From Candidatus Gastranaerophilales bacterium (GTDB lineage: Bacteria; Cyanobacteriota; Vampirovibrionia; Gastranaerophilales; Gastranaerophilaceae): a stretch of 64,000 nt of DNA. This document shows, in pieces, positions 41,032 through 50,178 of the stretch. The DNA lies in assembly GCA_944324455.1 (NCBI GenBank), contig CALUWJ010000002.1, positions 62,001-126,000 of the forward strand. Reading direction: 5' to 3'. Below the pieces are notes generated by a model, which was given only the letters and a program-made list of their open reading frames with translations, made no database searches and had not been told where the DNA came from. Each line of letters opens with the position of its first letter. The stretch's first letter is position 1. Made by a program: the position numbers and the translations under genes.

Positions 41032-43656
41032 TTATACATTACCATTGAATGCATCAATATATAGTTGTTTCATATCTTCCATTAAAGGATATACAGGGTT
41101 TGCACCTGTGCATTGGTCATCAAATGCTAGTTCAACCATTTCATCTAATTTAGCATAGAAATCTTCTTCTGATACACCAAATTCTTTAATTGATTTAGGA
41201 AGTTGAACATCACTCATTAATTTATCAATAGCATTAATTAATAATTGAGTTTTTTCTTCGTTTGTATTTCCGCCCAATTTTAATTCATCTGCAATTTGAG
41301 CATATCTTTCAACTGCACATGGGTATTTATATTGAGGGAATGTTGCTTGTTTTTTAGGGCAATCAGTTGCGTTATATTTAATAACTTGTCTGATTAATAA
41401 TGCATTTGCAACACCATGTGGTACATGGAACATAGCACCTAATTTATGTGCCATTGAGTGGCATAATCCTAAGAATGCATTTGCAAATGCCATAGCTGCT
41501 ATTGTAGCTGCATAGTGCATTTTTTCTCTTGCAATAGGATCATTTGCGCCTTCATGGTATGAGCGACCTAGATATTTAAATACTAATTTTGTTGCTTCTA
41601 AGGCGTTTGAATTAGTAAAGTTTGTAGCCATGCATGATACATAAGCTTCAATTGCGTGAACAAGAGCGTCAATACCTGAAGCAGCAGTTAAGCCTTTTGG
41701 CATTCCATCTACAAAGTTAGGATCAACAATTGCCATTGATGGTGTTAGGGCATAATCTGCAATTGCATATTTTACACCTGATTTATCATCAGTAATAATT
41801 GAGAATGGTGTAACCTCAGAACCTGTACCAGAAGTAGTTGGAATAGCTACCATAAGAGCTTTTTTACCAAGTTCTGGAAGTTGACAAATTCTCTTTCTGA
41901 TATCCATAAATCTCATAGCAATATCTTCAAATACTGTATCAGGTTGTTCATATTTTAACCATAAGATTTTAGCAGCATCCATTGGTGAACCGCCACCTAA
42001 TGCAATAATTACATCAGGTTCAAAAGGCTTCATAATTGCAAAAGCATCTTCGATTGTTGATAGAGTCGGATCAGGTTTAACATCAAAGAATACTTCATGG
42101 TCAATTCCGATTTCATCAAGAACTTTGATAATTTGGTCAGCAGCACCGGAATTAAATAAAAATCTATCAGTTACGATAAATGCTTTCTTTCTGCCTTGTA
42201 ATTCACGAAGTGCCAAATCGGTTGCACCACGTTTAAAGTAAACTTTTTGTGGAACCTTAAACCAAAGCATGTTTTCTCTCCTTTCAGCAACTCTCTTGTA
42301 GTTTAATAGGTCTTTTACGCCAACATTACCTGATACTGAGTTTTTACCCCAAGAACCGCAACCAAGTGTTAAAGATGGTTCCATGCGGAAGTTATATAAA
42401 TCACCAATACCGCCTTGGCTTGAAGGTTGGTTAATTAATACTCTGCAAGAAGGCATTTTCTTGGCATAAGTATCAATTCTGTCTTTTTTGCGTTCATCTG
42501 TATATAAAACAGATGTATGACCTGCGCCACCTTTTGAAACAAGAGTGTATGCCATATCAGCAGCTTGTTCAAAATTTTCTGCTCTATACATAGCTAAAAT
42601 TGGAGATAATTTTTCTCTTGAAAATGGATCAGCCCAATCTACAGATGGTCTTTGAGCAATTAATACTTTTGCGTTTTCAGGAACTTCAAAACCTGCCAAT
42701 TTAGCAATAGTATGTGCACTTTGACCAACTATTTTAGGATGAGCTGTGCCTCTTTGCGGATCAATAAACGGAAGGTCAATTAATTTTTGCATTTCGGAAT
42801 CACTTAATAAATAAGCACCTCTATATGCAAATTCTTTTCTAACTTCTTCATATATACTATCAACAACAACAACTGATTGTTCAGAAGCACAAATCATACC
42901 GTTGTCGAACGTTTTAGACATTAAAACTGAAGAAACAGCCATTTTAATATCTGCGGTTTCATCAATAACAGCTGAAGTATTACCTGGCCCAACACCTAAA
43001 GCAGGGTTTCCTGATGAATAAGCAGCTGTAACCATTCCCGGGCCGCCTGTTGCTAAAATACAAGAAATTTTCTTGTCTTTCATCAAATATCCTGAAAGTT
43101 CGATTGAAGGTACATCAATCCAACCAATGATATCTTTTGGGGCACCAGCTTTAACAGCAGCATCTAAAACAATTTTAGCAGCTGCAATTGTGCATTCTTT
43201 AGCTCTTGGGTGTGGAGAAAAAATAATTGCGTTTCTTGTTTTAAGAGCAATTAATGATTTAAAAATAGCCGTTGAAGTAGGATTTGTAGTTGGTACAATA
43301 CCTGCTAAAATACCCAAAGGTTCGGCAACAATTTTAATACCATTTGCTTTATCTTCTTCAATTACACCGCAAGTTTTAGTGTTTTTGTGTTTGTTGTATA
43401 TGTATTCAGATGCAAAGTGGTTTTTAATAACTTTATCTTCTACAATACCCATACCTGTTTCCTCATGAGCCATTCTGGCAAGAGGAATACGAGCCTTGTC
43501 TGCTGCAGTTGCAGCTGCTTTAAAGATTTTATCAACTTGTTCTTGAGAAAAAGTTGCATATTCTTTTTGTGCAGCGGCAACTCTGTCGATAAGAGCTTCT
43601 AACTGTTCAACAGTTTCAACCAATTCGGTTGTTTTCTTTTCTTCAGTAGCTGTCAT
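41032..43656 (-). CDS. adhE: bifunctional acetaldehyde-CoA/alcohol dehydrogenase AdhE
   Basis: AdhE turns acetyl-CoA into acetaldehyde and then ethanol, regenerating NAD+ in fermentation. The 874-residue protein has an N-terminal aldehyde dehydrogenase half with catalytic Cys in DNGMICASEQ, a linker, and a C-terminal iron-dependent alcohol dehydrogenase half with GGGSPMDAAK, TTSGTGSEVTPF and the iron-binding His residues in GLCHSMAHKLGAMFHVPHG. Length is typical. AdhE proteins assemble into spirosome filaments. The promoter at 43695-43722 has a perfect -35. The Rex gene follows it. Confidence 0.98.
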   Translation of the reverse strand: MTATEEKKTTELVETVEQLEALIDRVAAAQKEYATFSQEQVDKIFKAAATAADKARIPLARMAHEETGMGIVEDKVIKNHFASEYIYNKHKNTKTCGVIEEDKANGIKIVAEPLGILAGIVPTTNPTSTAIFKSLIALKTRNAIIFSPHPRAKECTIAAAKIVLDAAVKAGAPKDIIGWIDVPSIELSGYLMKDKKISCILATGGPGMVTAAYSSGNPALGVGPGNTSAVIDETADIKMAVSSVLMSKTFDNGMICASEQSVVVVDSIYEEVRKEFAYRGAYLLSDSEMQKLIDLPFIDPQRGTAHPKIVGQSAHTIAKLAGFEVPENAKVLIAQRPSVDWADPFSREKLSPILAMYRAENFEQAADMAYTLVSKGGAGHTSVLYTDERKKDRIDTYAKKMPSCRVLINQPSSQGGIGDLYNFRMEPSLTLGCGSWGKNSVSGNVGVKDLLNYKRVAERRENMLWFKVPQKVYFKRGATDLALRELQGRKKAFIVTDRFLFNSGAADQIIKVLDEIGIDHEVFFDVKPDPTLSTIEDAFAIMKPFEPDVIIALGGGSPMDAAKILWLKYEQPDTVFEDIAMRFMDIRKRICQLPELGKKALMVAIPTTSGTGSEVTPFSIITDDKSGVKYAIADYALTPSMAIVDPNFVDGMPKGLTAASGIDALVHAIEAYVSCMATNFTNSNALEATKLVFKYLGRSYHEGANDPIAREKMHYAATIAAMAFANAFLGLCHSMAHKLGAMFHVPHGVANALLIRQVIKYNATDCPKKQATFPQYKYPCAVERYAQIADELKLGGNTNEEKTQLLINAIDKLMSDVQLPKSIKEFGVSEEDFYAKLDEMVELAFDDQCTGANPVYPLMEDMKQLYIDAFNGNV

Positions 43657-43694
43657 TTTATATTCTCCTTTTCGTGAAAAAAATCTCTATTAAA

Positions 43695-43722
43695 ATATTA
43701 CATCAAAATTAATTAATGTCAA
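43695..43722 (-). promoter_or_regulatory. promoter of adhE
   Basis: Minus strand: TTGACA (43722-43717), a 16-base spacer and TAATAT (43700-43695). The leader is about 32 bases, with AAGGAG before the ATG. TTTTCACGAAAA-like sequence in the leader (near 43670) is weakly palindromic. No clear Rex consensus site (TTGTGAAnnnnTTCACAA) was found. Confidence 0.65.
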
Positions 43723-43811
43723 TAATACACTATTAATTTTTATGACTACATTCCATAATAAGCGCAACTTTTTTCCTTTTCATGTGTTATAATCAAAAAA
43801 AGGAGGTGTGT

Positions 43812-44123
43812 ATGCCAAAAATATTTTCAATAGGTCAAATGAATACAGGTAAAAATGGTAGAACATCCTATATTGCAAAAAGCGTAGCCGTAAGTGCAGG
43901 TTTAGGTGCTTGTGTTCAAGGCGTATATGATTTAGGATATTATTTAAAAAATTCTAAAGCCATTAAAGAAGCAGGAAGCAGCAGTGCATATTTAAAATCA
44001 ATTCCAAAATCTGCTCTGTATTCTGCAGGATGTTCTGCATTGTTAGGCGCTGTACTTTCTGGTGCATACATACTAATCGATAAAATTAAAAATTCTAAAA
44101 GTAATACAACAAAAGTAAACTAA
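43812..44123 (+). CDS. small membrane protein of unknown function
   Basis: The ATG at 43812 has AAGGAGG close upstream, so the earlier frame start at 43782 is rejected. The 103-residue product has two moderately hydrophobic segments (VAVSAGLGACVQGVYDLGYY and LYSAGCSALLGAVLSGAYIL) separated by a short basic loop with many Ser and Ala, and a Lys/Asn/Ser tail. It looks like a small two-helix membrane or membrane-associated protein. No family was recognised. A TATAAT lies 22 bases before the ATG. Confidence 0.72.
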   Translation: MPKIFSIGQMNTGKNGRTSYIAKSVAVSAGLGACVQGVYDLGYYLKNSKAIKEAGSSSAYLKSIPKSALYSAGCSALLGAVLSGAYILIDKIKNSKSNTTKVN

Positions 44124-44134
44124 CTTATATTTAA

Positions 44135-44159
44135 AGCGGCTGCGTAATAAACAGCCGCT
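44135..44159 (+). terminator. strong hairpin between two plus-strand genes
   Basis: AGCGGCTG / CAGCCGCT, a perfect 8-bp G+C-rich stem with a 9-base loop, ends 6 bases before the next ATG (44166). No T-run follows, so it may slow or attenuate transcription or affect translation of the TOPRIM gene rather than stop RNA polymerase fully. Confidence 0.5.
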
Positions 44160-44165
44160 ATTTAA

Positions 44166-45134
44166 ATGATTATGAAATTTAAAAGAATACCAAGAGAGTA
44201 TTTTACGACAATATTAGACAGATTATCTCGTTTTGAACCTGCATATATAAGATATAGCAGGGTTTTTGAAGATATTATTAATAAATTTTACTTGGATAAT
44301 AAATCTAGAAATCTTGACTTAAAAACCAAAATTAAAATTGTTGAAGAGATTTTTAATTCATCCTTAATTTCATACAATAATGATTTTAAAATTAATAGTG
44401 TATTATTCAATCTTGAAGATACATATTTTGCCTCTAATGAAATATCTTATCAATACCTATCGTCTCGATTAAATATTTCTTCAATGCTTAATGAAATTGA
44501 CGAAAGTCAAATTAATGCAAAGAATTTATTTTGGCTCAAGAAAATCAATTCCAATCATGACAATTTAATTAAATTGAGAAATAAATATTCATTATTATAT
44601 CCAATAGAAAAAATTATTTTATGTGAAGGCCAGACCGAATTTACGCTATTAAATGCAATCTTTAAACTTTTTAATGTTGATTTAAATAAAATTGGCATTT
44701 TAGTTATTCCGGCCGGTGGCAAAAATCAAGTTGCAAGAAAATACTATTCTATGATTGAATATGTTAAATTACCTTTTTTTATACTCCTTGATAAAGACGC
44801 ATCGCAAATTGAAAATATAATTAAACCAAAACTTAGAAATAATGACTTTATATATTTAATTAAAAGTGGTGAATTTGAAGATTTAATACCAAAAAAAATA
44901 CTTTTAGGCACTATAAATTATATTCATAAAAATGATTTGAACTGCAACTTTGATGATTTTAATACAGAATGCACAATGGTTGAAAATCTTGAAAATATTT
45001 ATAAAAAATATGGTTTTGGTGAATTTAAAAAGGCACAATTTGCACTTCAACTCAAGGGGTTTATCGAGGATAATCTTCCAAAACAAGATTTTATAAACAC
45101 AGAAATCGAAACTATTGTCAAAAATCTCGGATAA
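44166..45134 (+). CDS. stand-alone OLD-type TOPRIM protein
   Basis: The 322-residue product has a helical N-terminal half (about 1-145) of no known family, then a TOPRIM domain: IEKIILCEGQTEFTLLNAIF (catalytic Glu at about 154), ILVIPAGGKNQVARKYYSMI, and FILLDKDAS with the DxD at about 209-211; SGEFEDLIP adds acidic residues. The pattern fits the TOPRIM half of OLD-family nucleases, but the ABC-type ATPase half is missing. ATG at 44166 or 44172; no ribosome site is visible. It lies 15 bases before the SDR-like gene. A nuclease role is possible but unproved. Confidence 0.7.
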   Translation: MIMKFKRIPREYFTTILDRLSRFEPAYIRYSRVFEDIINKFYLDNKSRNLDLKTKIKIVEEIFNSSLISYNNDFKINSVLFNLEDTYFASNEISYQYLSSRLNISSMLNEIDESQINAKNLFWLKKINSNHDNLIKLRNKYSLLYPIEKIILCEGQTEFTLLNAIFKLFNVDLNKIGILVIPAGGKNQVARKYYSMIEYVKLPFFILLDKDASQIENIIKPKLRNNDFIYLIKSGEFEDLIPKKILLGTINYIHKNDLNCNFDDFNTECTMVENLENIYKKYGFGEFKKAQFALQLKGFIEDNLPKQDFINTEIETIVKNLG

Positions 45135-45149
45135 AATTAAAATAAAAAT

Positions 45150-46016
45150 ATGGATAAGATATTAGTTACAAATACAGGTGGTATTTTAAGCACCAATCTG
45201 GCATATAAATTTTTAGAAGAAAACAAATTGGTCTATGCTCCAAATAATTGCCCTGAAAATTTATTTTCCAATATCACAGGTCTGCTTAGAAATCAAAATT
45301 ATATGCTTGTTGATAAAAATATTGAATACAATAATTTAAATACTGTTGATTGCATTTTTTATCTTGATTTTCTAGATACAGACGGATATTGCGAAGATAA
45401 ATATAATTACTTAATAAATCTAATCGAAAAAACAAAAAATATGTTATCTTGCACTTACCAAACCGGTTCTAAACTAATGATAGTTTTGCCTTTTTGTGAT
45501 TATCAAGACATTAATAAAGAGTTTTATGAATATTATAATTTAATTAATTTTATAATTGATTTAGTTAATAATTACAGTAAAAAATATAAAATTAATACTC
45601 AAATTGTAAGAATATGTGATATATACGGTGCTAATTCAACTGTATATTCTAATAATCATATTGCATTGCAAATATATAATGCACTATTAAATAATACTAT
45701 AACAACATCAAACAAAAGATATTATTTGATGAATGCTTCAGATGTTGCAGATATTTTAATTGCTATTTCAAATAAATTAAAAACAGATAGCATAATCGAT
45801 ATAGCAAGTGTTAAACCCTATTTAGACAGCGATATTACAAATTATATAATAAACTACACAAATTCCAAATCTAAAATAATAGAAGAAAACCTCGATGCTA
45901 AACCCTGCTATACACCGGATTTAGCCTATTTAAATAGTTTAAATATTAAATACACAACCATCGATGAAGGTATTAAAAACACAATAAATTTTATTAGGCA
46001 AATTTATTTTAGCTAA
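45150..46016 (+). CDS. degenerate NAD-dependent epimerase/dehydratase-like protein (extended SDR fold)
   Basis: The 288-residue protein keeps the extended SDR outline: ILVTNTGGILSTNLAYKFLE in place of the usual TGxxGxxG loop, IVRICDIYGANS, DVADILIAISNK and a C-terminal TTIDEGIKNTINFI typical of sugar-nucleotide epimerases and decarboxylases. At the active site the YxxxK pair seems to read YNLIN, so the catalytic Lys is lost. It may bind but not turn over a sugar nucleotide, or have another role. It follows the TOPRIM gene with a 15-base gap. It converges on nadC with a 2-base gap. Confidence 0.7.
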   Translation: MDKILVTNTGGILSTNLAYKFLEENKLVYAPNNCPENLFSNITGLLRNQNYMLVDKNIEYNNLNTVDCIFYLDFLDTDGYCEDKYNYLINLIEKTKNMLSCTYQTGSKLMIVLPFCDYQDINKEFYEYYNLINFIIDLVNNYSKKYKINTQIVRICDIYGANSTVYSNNHIALQIYNALLNNTITTSNKRYYLMNASDVADILIAISNKLKTDSIIDIASVKPYLDSDITNYIINYTNSKSKIIEENLDAKPCYTPDLAYLNSLNIKYTTIDEGIKNTINFIRQIYFS

Positions 46017-46018
46017 AC

Positions 46019-46879
46019 TTATTTAATGTAGTCAAATGCTAAATCGAGTGTTGGAGCTTTCATAACAATAGCGCTCGTTGAAATTATATCTACACCTGTT
46101 TTAGCTATTTCTTCAATATTATCTAGTGTTACACAGCCTGATGCTTCAACAATTGCTTGCTTATTGATTAAACGAACACATTCAGTCATTAAATCAGGTG
46201 TCATATTATCAAGCATAATTATATCAACGCCATTGGCTAACGCTTCAATAACTTGCTCTTTTGTATCGCATTCTACTTCTATTTTATGAGCATGGGAAAT
46301 ATTTTTTCTAACTTCACTTACTGCTGATGTTATTGAGCCGCCTAATAGGGCAATATGATTGTCTTTTAACATTACACAATCTGATAAATTAAATCTATGC
46401 AAATGGTTCCCCCCGACTTTTACTGAATATTTTTCAAATAATCTGAAATTTGGAGTATTTTTTCTTGTGTCAACAATTTTTGCACCATATTTAGCAATTT
46501 TATTCTGAAATTTTCTTGTATATGTCGCAATACCAGACATTTTTTGGACAAAGTTAAGAGCTAATCTTTCACCGGTTAAAATAAATCTTGCTTCACCTTG
46601 AATATGTGCGATTTTATCACCCCTTTTTATTTCATCCCCGTCATTAAAAAAAAGGTCTATTTTAACCTTATCTTCGCACAATAACTCAAAAACTCGCCTG
46701 AAAACATGGGTACCACATAATACGCCATCACATCTTGTTGTTAAATATAGCTCAAATAATGGCTTATTTAAATTAGCACATACGGCTTGCGTTGTAATAT
46801 CGCCATAATACATATCTTCTTTTAGTGCTGAAATTATAAAATCATCAATAGCAAAGTTATTTAACCAATATTGTGTCAT
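46019..46879 (-). CDS. nadC: nicotinate-nucleotide pyrophosphorylase (carboxylating)
   Basis: NadC (quinolinate phosphoribosyltransferase) turns quinolinate and PRPP into nicotinate mononucleotide in de novo NAD synthesis. The start at 46879 has AAGGA 6 bases upstream and gives 286 residues; the longer frame to 46942 lies inside nadB. Visible are EDMYYGDITTQAV, ERLALNFVQKMSGIATYT, VDTRKNTPNFRLFEKYSVKV, GGNHLHRFNLSDCVMLKDNH and IEVECDTKEQ. It overlaps nadB by 23 bases. NadA is not in the window. Confidence 0.96.
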   Translation of the reverse strand: MTQYWLNNFAIDDFIISALKEDMYYGDITTQAVCANLNKPLFELYLTTRCDGVLCGTHVFRRVFELLCEDKVKIDLFFNDGDEIKRGDKIAHIQGEARFILTGERLALNFVQKMSGIATYTRKFQNKIAKYGAKIVDTRKNTPNFRLFEKYSVKVGGNHLHRFNLSDCVMLKDNHIALLGGSITSAVSEVRKNISHAHKIEVECDTKEQVIEALANGVDIIMLDNMTPDLMTECVRLINKQAIVEASGCVTLDNIEEIAKTGVDIISTSAIVMKAPTLDLAFDYIK

Positions 46880-48476
46880 ATTTTCCTTTTCTTTCATGTC
46901 TTTGAACATCTTTTTTGGCTTCATCATCTCGATAATGTGCACCGATTGAAGTTTCTCTTTTTAGAGCTGATTGTGCAATTAGCTTAGAAACGCATAGCGC
47001 ATTTTGTAATTCAAATTTAAGCCGTGAATTTGAAGCTTGTAATTTGCTTAAATCGAAAGTAATTTCATCAATTTTAGATATAGCAAGCTCAAGATTTGAT
47101 TTGTTTCTTACTATACCTACATTTTGACTCATTGTAGTTTTTAATTCATCAAATAATTTTTGAATTTTTTCATTTTCATCTTGCATATCATCATCGAAAT
47201 TAATATATTTATTTATTGAATCCATTAATTTGGCACCATGTTTTTTAGGTGGAGCCATATTATTGTGTATTAACTCTTGAGCAAGTGAATCTGCAAAAAC
47301 CACACATTCTAAAAGTGAATTTGATGCAAGTCTGTTTGCGCCATGTAATCCTGTTGAAGCGCATTCGCCGATTGCATAGACGTTATTAATTGATGTTTTA
47401 GAGGATAAATCAGTTTTAATTCCTCCCATAAAATAATGCTCAGACGGAACAACAGGAATTAAACCGCTTTCAAGGTCTATATCATTATCAAGGCATAATT
47501 TTGTAATAGTTGGAAATCTATGTTTAAATTTTTCTATTCCAATTTGTGAAATGTCCAAATTAACATAGTTAGAATTTGTATTTATCATTTCTTGACGAAT
47601 GGCCCTTGCAACTACATCTCTTGGAGCTAAATCAGCTAAATAATGGTAGTTTTTCGCAAAATATTCGCCATTTATATTCACGAGTTTTGCTCCTTCGCCT
47701 CTTACTGATTCAGAAACTAAAGGGCTTGTTTTTTTGTTTTTGACATATAAAGCAGTCGGGTGAAATTGCACAAATTCCATATCTGATAATTCTGCTCCTG
47801 CTCTATATGCCAAAGCAATACCATCAGCAGTTGATTCTATTGGGTTCGTAGTATTCTTGTAAATTTGCCCTATTCCGCCTGTTGCAATTACAATATTGCT
47901 TGTATATATAACTTCATAGTTATCATTCATCCAATTATAAGCAATAAGTCCTTTTGCAGAATTATCATCATCAACTAATAGTTCTATTGCCATTGTATTT
48001 TCATATAAATCAATATTTGAAGCTTTGTCCAATCTTTTGCATAAAGCTTCTTCGATAATTCGCCCCGTAGAATCACCATTTGCATGAAGTATCCTCGGAC
48101 AACTGTGTGCACCTTCTAGTGTAAAATTTAATTTATGATTAGAATTTTCATCAAATTTTACGCCAAAATTTATTAAATCCTGCGTAACTTTAGATGATTG
48201 TTTTGAAACATATTGAACTGCAGATATATTATTTAAACCACATCCGGCATCAATAGTATCTTTTATATGTGATTCTATTGAATCCTTTATATTAAGCTCA
48301 GGAATTACACTTACTATTCCGCCTTGTGCCAATGATGAAGAACCTGAAAAAAGTTTATCTTTAGTAATAATTAAGATTCCATCATTAAATTCACTGCATT
48401 GGGCCAGCTTATTAGCAAGAAACAATCCGCTTATACCGCTACCGATAATAGCTACGCTATATTTAGAATATTTCAT
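46857..48476 (-). CDS. nadB: L-aspartate oxidase
   Basis: NadB oxidises aspartate to iminoaspartate, the first step of de novo NAD synthesis. The FAD motif VAIIGSGISGLFLANKLA, the SSLAQGGIVSVI segment, GHAN-type HANGDSTGRIIEEAL, EFVQFHPTAL, RDVVARAIRQEM and SEHYFMGGIKTD are present. The ATG at 48476 is preferred (AAAGG 9 bases upstream); an ATG at 48485 is possible. The protein has 539 residues, normal for the family. In anaerobes fumarate can serve as electron acceptor. It is coupled to nadC. Confidence 0.95.
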   Translation of the reverse strand: MKYSKYSVAIIGSGISGLFLANKLAQCSEFNDGILIITKDKLFSGSSSLAQGGIVSVIPELNIKDSIESHIKDTIDAGCGLNNISAVQYVSKQSSKVTQDLINFGVKFDENSNHKLNFTLEGAHSCPRILHANGDSTGRIIEEALCKRLDKASNIDLYENTMAIELLVDDDNSAKGLIAYNWMNDNYEVIYTSNIVIATGGIGQIYKNTTNPIESTADGIALAYRAGAELSDMEFVQFHPTALYVKNKKTSPLVSESVRGEGAKLVNINGEYFAKNYHYLADLAPRDVVARAIRQEMINTNSNYVNLDISQIGIEKFKHRFPTITKLCLDNDIDLESGLIPVVPSEHYFMGGIKTDLSSKTSINNVYAIGECASTGLHGANRLASNSLLECVVFADSLAQELIHNNMAPPKKHGAKLMDSINKYINFDDDMQDENEKIQKLFDELKTTMSQNVGIVRNKSNLELAISKIDEITFDLSKLQASNSRLKFELQNALCVSKLIAQSALKRETSIGAHYRDDEAKKDVQRHERKGKYDTILVK

Positions 48477-48552
48477 TTTTTTCATCCTTTATTATTCAAT
48501 AGTAATATAAAAATAAATTAAATAAAATCCATCTTGTTAGTGATTATTTTTC

Positions 48553-48580
48553 TTGATAAAATGTGTTAGTAAAATTTAAT
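48553..48580 (+). promoter_or_regulatory. promoter of gpmI
   Basis: TTGATA (48553-48558), a 16-base spacer and TTTAAT (48575-48580), 13 bases before the ATG with AGAGG in between. Confidence 0.5.
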
Positions 48581-48593
48581 AAAAGAGGATAAT

Positions 48594-50132
48594 ATGACAG
48601 ATATTAAAAAAAGAGCACTATTGTGCATACTGGACGGATGGGGTATTTCTAAAGACACTAAATATAATGCAATCTATAGTGCAAATACTCCAAATTTTGA
48701 TAAATATTTTAATCAAATGCCATCTACAACTATTCATGCTGATGGACTAAGCGTTGGTTTACCTGAAGGTCAAATGGGAAATTCGGAAGTAGGGCATTTA
48801 AATATTGGTGCCGGCAGAATTGTATATCAAGAATTAACCAGAATTAATAAAGCAATTGATGATGGTGAGTTTTTCAATAATGAAGAATTTTTAAATGCAA
48901 TTAACCACGTAAAGAAATATAATTCAGCTATGCATATATATGGACTTGTTTCACCTGGCGGCGTTCATAGCTCTATGAAACACCTAAATGCACTAATTAA
49001 AATGATGGCAGATAATGGATTGAAAGATGTATATGTTCACGCTTTTCTTGATGGCAGAGATACTCCTCCATCATCAGCTGTTGAGTATTTAGCTGAAACA
49101 GAAGAAGAATTAAAAAAATACAATCTTCCAAAAATTGCCTCAATAATAGGAAGATATTGGGCCATGGATAGAGATAAACGTTGGGATAGAGTTGAGCGCG
49201 CATATAATTGCTTAACCCTAGGAGAAGGAGTTAAAGAAGAAGATTCACATGCAGCAATAGAAAATTCATATAAAAATAATATTACAGATGAATTTGTTGA
49301 ACCAACAGTTATATCACAAAGAAGAATAAATGATAATGATGCTATTATATTCTTTAACTACAGACCCGATAGAGCTCGTGAGATAACAAGAGCGTTTAAC
49401 GATAAAAACTTTGACGGTTTTGAAAGAAAAAAAGTTATCAATAATCTTTATTATGTGTGCATGACTCAATATGATGAAACTTTTGATGTTCCGGTTGCAT
49501 TTAAACCGCAAACGCTTGTTAATATCTTGGGCGATGTTTTAGATGAAAACAACATAAAACAATTCAGAACAGCTGAGACAGAAAAATATGCCCATATTAC
49601 ATTTTTCTTTAATGGTGGAGTAGAAAAATCTGGTAAACTAGAAACAAGAGCGTTAGTAAATTCACCTAAAGTTGCCACCTATGATTTAAAACCGGAAATG
49701 AGCGCTTATGAAGTTTGTGACAATGTTTTAAAAGCTATTGATAACCCTGAATATGGTTTTATTTTAGTTAATTTTGCAAACCCTGATATGGTTGGTCATA
49801 CCGGCGTTATGGATGCAGCAATAAAAGCATGTCAAGCTGTTGATGAGTGTGTAGGTAAAATTGCACAAAAAGCTCTTGAAAACGATATAACAATGATTAT
49901 CACGGCTGACCATGGTAATGCTGAATGGATGTATAATGAAACTACGCATGCGCCGCAAACTGCCCACACAACCAATGTTGTTCCATTTATCATAGTTTCA
50001 AAAGACAAATATGAACTAAATAAAGACGGCGCTTTATGTGATATTGCTCCAACAATCCTAGATATATTAAATATCAAAAAACCGGATGAAATGACTGGTC
50101 ACTCAATGATAAAACAAATGGCAGCTAAATAA
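48594..50132 (+). CDS. gpmI: 2,3-bisphosphoglycerate-independent phosphoglycerate mutase
   Basis: GpmI interconverts 3- and 2-phosphoglycerate in glycolysis using two manganese ions. The 512-residue protein has DGWG near residue 14, the phospho-acceptor Ser at about 64 in EGQMGNSEVGHLNIGAGR, DGRDTPPSSA, GRYWAMDRDKRWDR, NYRPDRAR, and the metal sites VNFANPDMVGHTG and ITADHGNAE. Length is usual. It converges on lgt with a shared bidirectional terminator. Confidence 0.97.
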   Translation: MTDIKKRALLCILDGWGISKDTKYNAIYSANTPNFDKYFNQMPSTTIHADGLSVGLPEGQMGNSEVGHLNIGAGRIVYQELTRINKAIDDGEFFNNEEFLNAINHVKKYNSAMHIYGLVSPGGVHSSMKHLNALIKMMADNGLKDVYVHAFLDGRDTPPSSAVEYLAETEEELKKYNLPKIASIIGRYWAMDRDKRWDRVERAYNCLTLGEGVKEEDSHAAIENSYKNNITDEFVEPTVISQRRINDNDAIIFFNYRPDRAREITRAFNDKNFDGFERKKVINNLYYVCMTQYDETFDVPVAFKPQTLVNILGDVLDENNIKQFRTAETEKYAHITFFFNGGVEKSGKLETRALVNSPKVATYDLKPEMSAYEVCDNVLKAIDNPEYGFILVNFANPDMVGHTGVMDAAIKACQAVDECVGKIAQKALENDITMIITADHGNAEWMYNETTHAPQTAHTTNVVPFIIVSKDKYELNKDGALCDIAPTILDILNIKKPDEMTGHSMIKQMAAK

Positions 50133-50143
50133 TTTAAAATATC

Positions 50144-50178
50144 AAAAAAGAGAGGAATTAATAATTCCTCTCTTTTTT
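50144..50178. terminator. bidirectional terminator between gpmI and lgt
   Basis: AAAAAAGAGAGGAATTA paired with its complement, T-runs both ways. The lgt stop codon and last codons lie inside the hairpin. Confidence 0.9.

Noticed and set aside
43657-43811. Rex operator upstream of adhE
   Set aside because: No match close to TTGTGAAnnnnTTCACAA; the weak palindrome near 43670 lies in the leader and is not convincing.
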